Positions 28,950-33,470 of a DNA stretch of 33,470 bases are shown here, in pieces. Position 1 is the stretch's first letter. The number at the start of each line of letters is the position of its first letter. Source of the DNA: Lysobacteraceae bacterium (lineage in GTDB: Bacteria; Pseudomonadota; Gammaproteobacteria; Xanthomonadales; Rhodanobacteraceae); the NCBI GenBank assembly GCA_018969845.1, contig JAGWXP010000006.1, positions 1-33,470 on the forward strand. The letters are read 5' to 3'. A program made the position numbers and the translations under genes. The notes beneath the pieces were generated by a model. The model searched no databases. It worked only from the letters and a program-made list of their open reading frames with translations, and was not told the DNA's origin.

Positions 28950-29750
28950 TTAGCCAAGCATCTCCGGCGTTGCATTCGCCGAGATGATTTTCACCATCGC
29001 CGCCGTGAGGTGGTGATTGCCGGCGACGAGGTTGCCGCTGGCGGGCATGCCATCGCGGCCGGCAAAATCGCAGAACGTGCCGCCGGCTTCGCGCACCAGC
29101 AGGCAGCCGGCGGCCATGTCCCAGGGTTGCAGGCCGGGTTCGAAATAGCCGTCCAGACGACCGGCCGCGACGTAGGCCAGGTCAAGCGCGGCCGATCCGG
29201 TGCGGCGGATGTCGTCGGCGTCGCGCAACAGCGCGCGCGTGATCGCGAGTTGCGCATCCAGATGCTGATGCTGGCGCGGCGGAAAGCCGGTGCACAGGAT
29301 CGTGCCGGCGAGGGTCTCGCGCTTGCTCACGCGCATGCGCCGATCGTTGACGAAGGCGCCGTCGCCCTTGCTGGCGGTGAACAGCTCGTCGCGCAGCGGG
29401 TCGTAGATCACGCCGTACACCAGATCGCCGTGGTCCATGAAGCCGATCGACACGCAATAGTGCGGAAAGCCGCGCAGATAATTGTGGGTGCCATCGAGGG
29501 GATCGACGATCCAGACCTTGTCGGACTTGCCGGTCTTGCCCGTTTCTTCGCCGAGGATGGCGTGACCCGGATAGGCGCGGCGCAGCTCCTTGACGATCTC
29601 GGCTTCGGCCATTCGGTCGACTTCGCTGACGTAGTCGTGGCGCGATTTTTCCTCGACGTTGAGCCCTTCCACGCGATGGATGTAGCGCAGAATGACGTTG
29701 CCGGCAGCGCGCGCGGCGCGCACCGCGACGTTGATGGCGGGTCTGGGCAT
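28950..29750 (-). CDS. suhB: Inositol monophosphatase family protein
   Basis: MPRPAINVAVRAARAAGNVILRYIHRVEGLNVEEKSRHDYVSEVDRMAE, ILGEETG, VWIVDPLDGTHNYLRGFPHYCVSIGF, QPWDMAAGCLLVREAGG. Confidence 0.93.
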   Translation of the reverse strand: MPRPAINVAVRAARAAGNVILRYIHRVEGLNVEEKSRHDYVSEVDRMAEAEIVKELRRAYPGHAILGEETGKTGKSDKVWIVDPLDGTHNYLRGFPHYCVSIGFMDHGDLVYGVIYDPLRDELFTASKGDGAFVNDRRMRVSKRETLAGTILCTGFPPRQHQHLDAQLAITRALLRDADDIRRTGSAALDLAYVAAGRLDGYFEPGLQPWDMAAGCLLVREAGGTFCDFAGRDGMPASGNLVAGNHHLTAAMVKIISANATPEMLG

Positions 29751-29823
29751 GACGAGTTCCTGCTTTTATTGTCAAAAAGAACGTGGTGCGGCTAGGCGCG
29801 GTGCAGATTTTAGCAGAAGCGAA

Positions 29824-29928
29824 GCTTCCGTCCGTCCTGCGGCCGGCCGGGTGACTCCCAGAGCCAGAGCTTCCGACCGGTCTGCAACCGGTCGGGTGAC
29901 TTTCTTTTCTCGTGAAAAGAAAGTCACC
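29824..29928. repeat. Tandem 33-nt imperfect repeats plus 15-bp hairpin in the suhB-trmJ divergent gap
   Basis: gcttccgtccgtcctgcggccggccgggtgact (29824-29856) and gcttccgaccggtctgcaaccggtcgggtgact (29869-29901), then ggtgactttcttttc-tcgt-gaaaagaaagtcacc (29895-29928). Confidence 0.85.
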
Positions 29929-30052
29929 AAAGAAACACGTCAAAGCGCGACCGTCCGCGGGAGGAGCTTCACGAAGGCTGGCGAAAGGATGCAAGTTCCA
30001 CTTGCAACTCGTCGATTCTGTGTTGCGGCGGGACACCTGCGATAATCAGAAA

Positions 30053-30835
30053 ATGAGCAAGAATTCGATATCGTCCGTTGCGGGGCCGGACATCCGTTTC
30101 GTCCTCGTGCGTACTTCGCATCCCGGCAACATCGGCGCGGCGGCGCGCGCGATCCGCACGATGGGATTCGCGCGGTTGAGTCTGGTGGCGCCGCACAAGT
30201 TTCCGCATCCGGATGCGGTGGCATTGGCTTCGGGCGCGATCGGCGTGCTGGACGATGCTGCCGTCACTCCGGCGCTGGTCGATGCGGTGTCCGACTGCAC
30301 GCTGGTGCTTGGTTGCACGGCGCGCGCGCGGGCCGTGCAGCTCGAGGAACTGTCGCCGCGGGAAGCGGCCTCACGTGCGCTGGCCGCCAGCACGCACGGT
30401 CCGGTCGCCATCGTCTTCGGCAACGAGCGCACGGGACTGGAAAACGACGAGTTGATGTCTTGTCACGCCGCGGTGCGGATTCCTAGCGTCGAGGATTTCC
30501 CCTCGCTCAATCTCGCCCAGGCCGTGCAGGTTCTGGCCTACGAACTGCGGCTCGCGGTGCTCGAACGCGCGCCGCAGGCCGCGGACGAATCCATATCCGA
30601 TCCGCCGGCCACGGCCGAACAGCTTGAACACCTGTTCGGGCATCTGGCGCAGATGCTCGACGACATCGATTTCCACAAGGGTCGCTCGCCGGTGACGATC
30701 ATGAAGCGCCTGCGCCGGCTGTTCCTGCACGCGGCCCTGGATCAGCGCGAGGTGCGCATTCTGCGCGGGATTTTCGACGATGCGCAGCGTATGGCGCGAC
30801 TGGCGAAAACCACCGACCGTTCGCCCGGAGCGTAG
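30053..30835 (+). CDS. trmJ: tRNA (cytidine/uridine-2'-O-)-methyltransferase TrmJ
   Basis: IRFVLVRTSHPGNIGAAARAIRTMGFARLSLVAPHKFPHPDAVALASGA, VAIVFGNERTGLENDELMSCHAAVRIPSVEDFPSLNLAQAVQVLAYEL. Confidence 0.93.
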   Translation: MSKNSISSVAGPDIRFVLVRTSHPGNIGAAARAIRTMGFARLSLVAPHKFPHPDAVALASGAIGVLDDAAVTPALVDAVSDCTLVLGCTARARAVQLEELSPREAASRALAASTHGPVAIVFGNERTGLENDELMSCHAAVRIPSVEDFPSLNLAQAVQVLAYELRLAVLERAPQAADESISDPPATAEQLEHLFGHLAQMLDDIDFHKGRSPVTIMKRLRRLFLHAALDQREVRILRGIFDDAQRMARLAKTTDRSPGA

Positions 30836-30909
30836 GTGCATAGCGCCGAAGTCGAAGGGCCTAGCGTTTCGACTTCGCTCGCGTTGCTCGCTACGCTCAA
30901 CGCGAACGG
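30817..30909. repeat. Dispersed inverted-repeat element, family A copy 3 (inverted relative to copy 1)
   Basis: Reverse complement closely matches 2312-2404, including ccgttcgcgttgagcgtagc, gcgagcgaagtcgaaacg and cccttcgacttcggcgct. Confidence 0.85.
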
Positions 30910-30916
30910 ATTTTTG

Positions 30917-32236
30917 TCAACCGCTTTCCACGCCTTCCGAATCCGGCGGCACGCGCAGGACGAGAATCTTGTCCACGCGCGCTCCGTCCAGGTCGACCAC
31001 TTCGAAACGCCAGCCGCGCCAATCGAAGTGCTCGCCGGGATGCGGAATGCGGCTGAATTGCGCGACGACCATGCCGGCGACCGTGTTGAAATCATGCTCA
31101 TCCTCGGCCGGCAGTTCGGCGAGTCCGAGCAGTTCGCGCAGATCGTCGGTGCCGAGCGCGCCGTCGATCAGCCAGCTGCCGTCGCTGCGCTGCGCGATTT
31201 GCGGGCCTTGCGTCGCCGGTGCCGGCGCGGCGCCCTGTCCGACCACCGCGCCGAGCACGTCGTTGAGCGTGACCAGGCCTTCGATGTCGCCGTATTCGTC
31301 CACCACCAGTGCCAGGCGCGTTTCCGCATCGCGGAATTCCTCGAGCAGATCCAGCGCGCGCGCGGTGCCGGGAACGTACAGCGGCGTCGCCAGTCTTGCG
31401 AACAGATCGATCCGCGCATTGCCGAGCATGGCCGGCAGGCGCTTGAGGCTGAGCACGCCGAGCACGTCCTTGTCGCTGCCGCGATACACCGGATAGCGCG
31501 AATACGGCGTGTCGCGCATGACCGCAAGGTTTTCCTCCAGCGATGCTGACGCATCCAGCCAAGCGATGCGCTGGCGCGGCGTCATCAGGCTGTCCACCGT
31601 GCGGTCGCCCAGGCGCAGCACGCGATTGACCATGTTGCGCTCGTCGGCGTCGATCACGCCCTGATCGGCGCTCTCGGCCACGAGCAGGCGGATTTCCTCC
31701 TCGCTGACCTGGTCGGCGCGGATGCGATCCATGCGCAGGGCGTGCAGGATCGCACGGGTGAGCCAGATCAGCACGAACCCGAACGGCGCGGCCAGCCAGG
31801 TCAGTATGCGCATCGGCACTGCGGTGGCGAGTGCATAGCGTTCCGGATTGACCAGGGCGACGCGTTTGGGCACGAGTTCGCCGAGCAGCATGTTGGCGAA
31901 GGTGATCGCCGAAACGCTCAGCGCCACGCCAAATGCGGGCGCGTAGGGCGCGAGCCAGGCCAGGCGCGTGGCGTCGAGCAGGCGCGCGAAATCCGCGCCA
32001 AGCCGCGCGCCGAGCGCCGTGCCGGTACCGATGCCGATCAGGGTGATGAACACCTGCACGGTGGCGAGGAAACGTTCCGGCGTCTGCGCCAGTTTCAGTG
32101 CGATCTGCGCTCGCCGGCTGCTGCGCGCCAGATGCTTGAGGCGGCTGCGGCGCGAGGTCAACAGGGCCATCTCGCTGAGCGCGAAAAAGCCGTTGAGCAA
32201 GGCGAGCAGGACGATGAGGACGACTTCGACGATCAT
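30917..32236 (-). CDS. HlyC/CorC family protein (CNNM + CBS pair + CorC_HlyC domain)
   Basis: MIVEVVLIVLLALLNGFFALSEMALLTSRRSRLKHLA, LGELVPKRVALVNPERYAL, DSLMTPRQRIAWLD, YSRYPVYRGSDKDVLGVLSLK, LALVVDEYGDIEGLVTLNDVL. Confidence 0.93.
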   Translation of the reverse strand: MIVEVVLIVLLALLNGFFALSEMALLTSRRSRLKHLARSSRRAQIALKLAQTPERFLATVQVFITLIGIGTGTALGARLGADFARLLDATRLAWLAPYAPAFGVALSVSAITFANMLLGELVPKRVALVNPERYALATAVPMRILTWLAAPFGFVLIWLTRAILHALRMDRIRADQVSEEEIRLLVAESADQGVIDADERNMVNRVLRLGDRTVDSLMTPRQRIAWLDASASLEENLAVMRDTPYSRYPVYRGSDKDVLGVLSLKRLPAMLGNARIDLFARLATPLYVPGTARALDLLEEFRDAETRLALVVDEYGDIEGLVTLNDVLGAVVGQGAAPAPATQGPQIAQRSDGSWLIDGALGTDDLRELLGLAELPAEDEHDFNTVAGMVVAQFSRIPHPGEHFDWRGWRFEVVDLDGARVDKILVLRVPPDSEGVESG

Positions 32237-32294
32237 GCGCGTTGGCGTCGCCGCGCGCGACGCGGGCGAACTCGCACTGGCGGTGGCGGTCGCA

Positions 32295-32702
32295 TCAGAG
32301 CGCGTCGCCGCCTGCCGACATGGCCTTTTCCAGACGATCGCCGAGCGGGCCGATTTCGTCGATCAGACGCATCAATTCCTTTGCGGTCAGCAGTTCGTAT
32401 GGCCGGTTCTCGCACAGGTGCAGGTAGGGTGCGCCATCGAGGTCGCTCACGGCGAGATAGCCGACGCGCTGTTCCCAGTTGAAGCGCAGGCAGCGTTTCG
32501 CATCCATGCCGGCAAGCGCGCCGATCGGCGTGGATACGCGCAGGAACTTGCGCCCGTCCTCGCCTTCGATCTCGGCCAGATACAGGCCCTGATGGCGGTT
32601 GCCGCCGTCGAGGGCGAGGTCGAAACAGAGCAGGTAGGGGTCGTTGATGCGCAGCGTGTGGCGTGCCTGGACGCTGGAGCGGATTTCCTCGAACGAGTGC
32701 AT
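32295..32702 (-). CDS. Hypothetical protein (135 aa)
   Basis: MHSFEEIRSSVQARHTLRINDPYLLCFDLALDGGNRHQGLYLAEIEGEDGRKFLRVSTPIGALAG... Coherent ORF upstream of the CorC-like gene on the same strand. Confidence 0.7.
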   Translation of the reverse strand: MHSFEEIRSSVQARHTLRINDPYLLCFDLALDGGNRHQGLYLAEIEGEDGRKFLRVSTPIGALAGMDAKRCLRFNWEQRVGYLAVSDLDGAPYLHLCENRPYELLTAKELMRLIDEIGPLGDRLEKAMSAGGDAL

Positions 32703-32748
32703 TGCGGTGTCCTTGTGAACTTGCCGCGTATGCTAACGTGTCGCGCCC

Positions 32749-33102
32749 ATGAAGTCAGGCACGGCATCGATCCCGCCCGAACACGCTGCCATCCTGCGCG
32801 TGATCCGCGCGATTCCGCGCGGCCGGGTGACGAGCTACGGCGAGATTGCCGCGCGCGCGGGCTTGCCGCGGCGCGCACGGATGGTCGGGCGCATTCTCGG
32901 CGCGTATTCCGCGCTGAAGCTGCCGTGGCAGCGCGTGTTGCGTTCCGATGGACGCATTGCCTTTGCGCGTGGTAGTCGCGGCTACCGCGAGCAGCGCGTG
33001 CTGCTCGTCGACGAAGGCGTCGTGGTGGCGCATGGCCGCGTGGATCTGGCGCGTTACGGCTGGCAGCGCGATCTGGATGCGGAGTTGTGGAAGATGGCGT
33101 GA
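32749..33102 (+). CDS. Alkyltransferase-like (Atl) / MGMT-fold DNA-binding protein
   Basis: AILRVIRAIPRGRVTSYGEIAARAGLPRRARMVGRILGAYSALKLPWQRVLRSDGRIAFARGS: PWQRV at the MGMT PCHRV position, Cys replaced by Trp. Confidence 0.88.
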   Translation: MKSGTASIPPEHAAILRVIRAIPRGRVTSYGEIAARAGLPRRARMVGRILGAYSALKLPWQRVLRSDGRIAFARGSRGYREQRVLLVDEGVVVAHGRVDLARYGWQRDLDAELWKMA

Positions 33103-33137
33103 AGCGGCCCGATTCGGGCATCATGTGGCATTCAGCT

Positions 33138-33224
33138 CGTCATTCCGGCAGGGACTGCCGGAATCCAGTGGCCAAGGACGGCATCCATGCAGTCTGGATA
33201 CCGGCAATCCCTGCCGGTATGACG
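33138..33224. repeat. REP/BIME-like element with two hairpins
   Basis: cgtcattccggcagggactgccggaatccag...ctggataccggcaatccctgccggtatgacg. Stems attccggcag/ctgccggaat and ataccggca/tgccggtat, outer cgtcat/atgacg. Confidence 0.88.
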
Positions 33225-33262
33225 TTAAACAATTGCGATAGTCTCGATAATTCCGGAGCGCA

Positions 33263-33470
33263 ATGTCCAACCTCCCCGCCGTAACCCGTGCCTTGCTGAT
33301 CGCCAATATCGCGATCTTCCTGTTGCAGATGGCCGGTGCCGATTCGGCGATCATCGCGCACTTCGCGCTCTGGCCGCTCGGCCCGCACCAGCTCGTGCGC
33401 ATGGACGATGGCAGTGTGATGTCGCTGGGATTCCAGCCGTGGCAACTGATCACCTACAGCTTTCTGCACG
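33263..33470 (+). CDS. Rhomboid-family protein, 5' part (truncated by window end)
   Basis: MSNLPAVTRALLIANIAIFLLQMAGADSAIIAHFALWPLGPHQL...LGFQPWQLITYSFLH, typical rhomboid N-terminus. Confidence 0.8.
   Translation, partial: MSNLPAVTRALLIANIAIFLLQMAGADSAIIAHFALWPLGPHQLVRMDDGSVMSLGFQPWQLITYSFLH

Overview
The window looks like chromosomal core sequence from a GC-rich gammaproteobacterium. Gene order and protein style suggest Xanthomonadales/Rhodanobacteraceae; this is inferred, not searched. It is mostly housekeeping genes: rnr (3' part), rlmB, a small membrane protein, cysK, an FmdB-like zinc ribbon, rnt, a large secreted M14-type peptidase, thrS-infC-rpmI-rplT-pheS-pheT-ihfA-merR, tRNA-Pro(GGG), pip, a PsiF-repeat protein, a class III aminotransferase, an ABC exporter with a DesK/DesR-like two-component system, queA, a type II toxin-antitoxin pair, tgt-yajC-secD-secF, suhB, trmJ, a CorC/HlyC-like protein, an Atl-like protein and the start of a rhomboid protein. 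The most interesting signal is a candidate transcription attenuator upstream of thrS. It has a promoter-like pair, an 8-codon leader ORF METRTANT with three Thr codons, a 10-bp terminator hairpin with a T-run, and a mutually exclusive 10-bp antiterminator. Other items worth checking are several families of dispersed palindromic intergenic repeats (some supply the 3' ends of genes), a ParE/RelE-like toxin-antitoxin module between queA and tgt, an ATC start codon for infC, and tandem hairpins between genes of the translation operon. Everything was read by eye with no database search.
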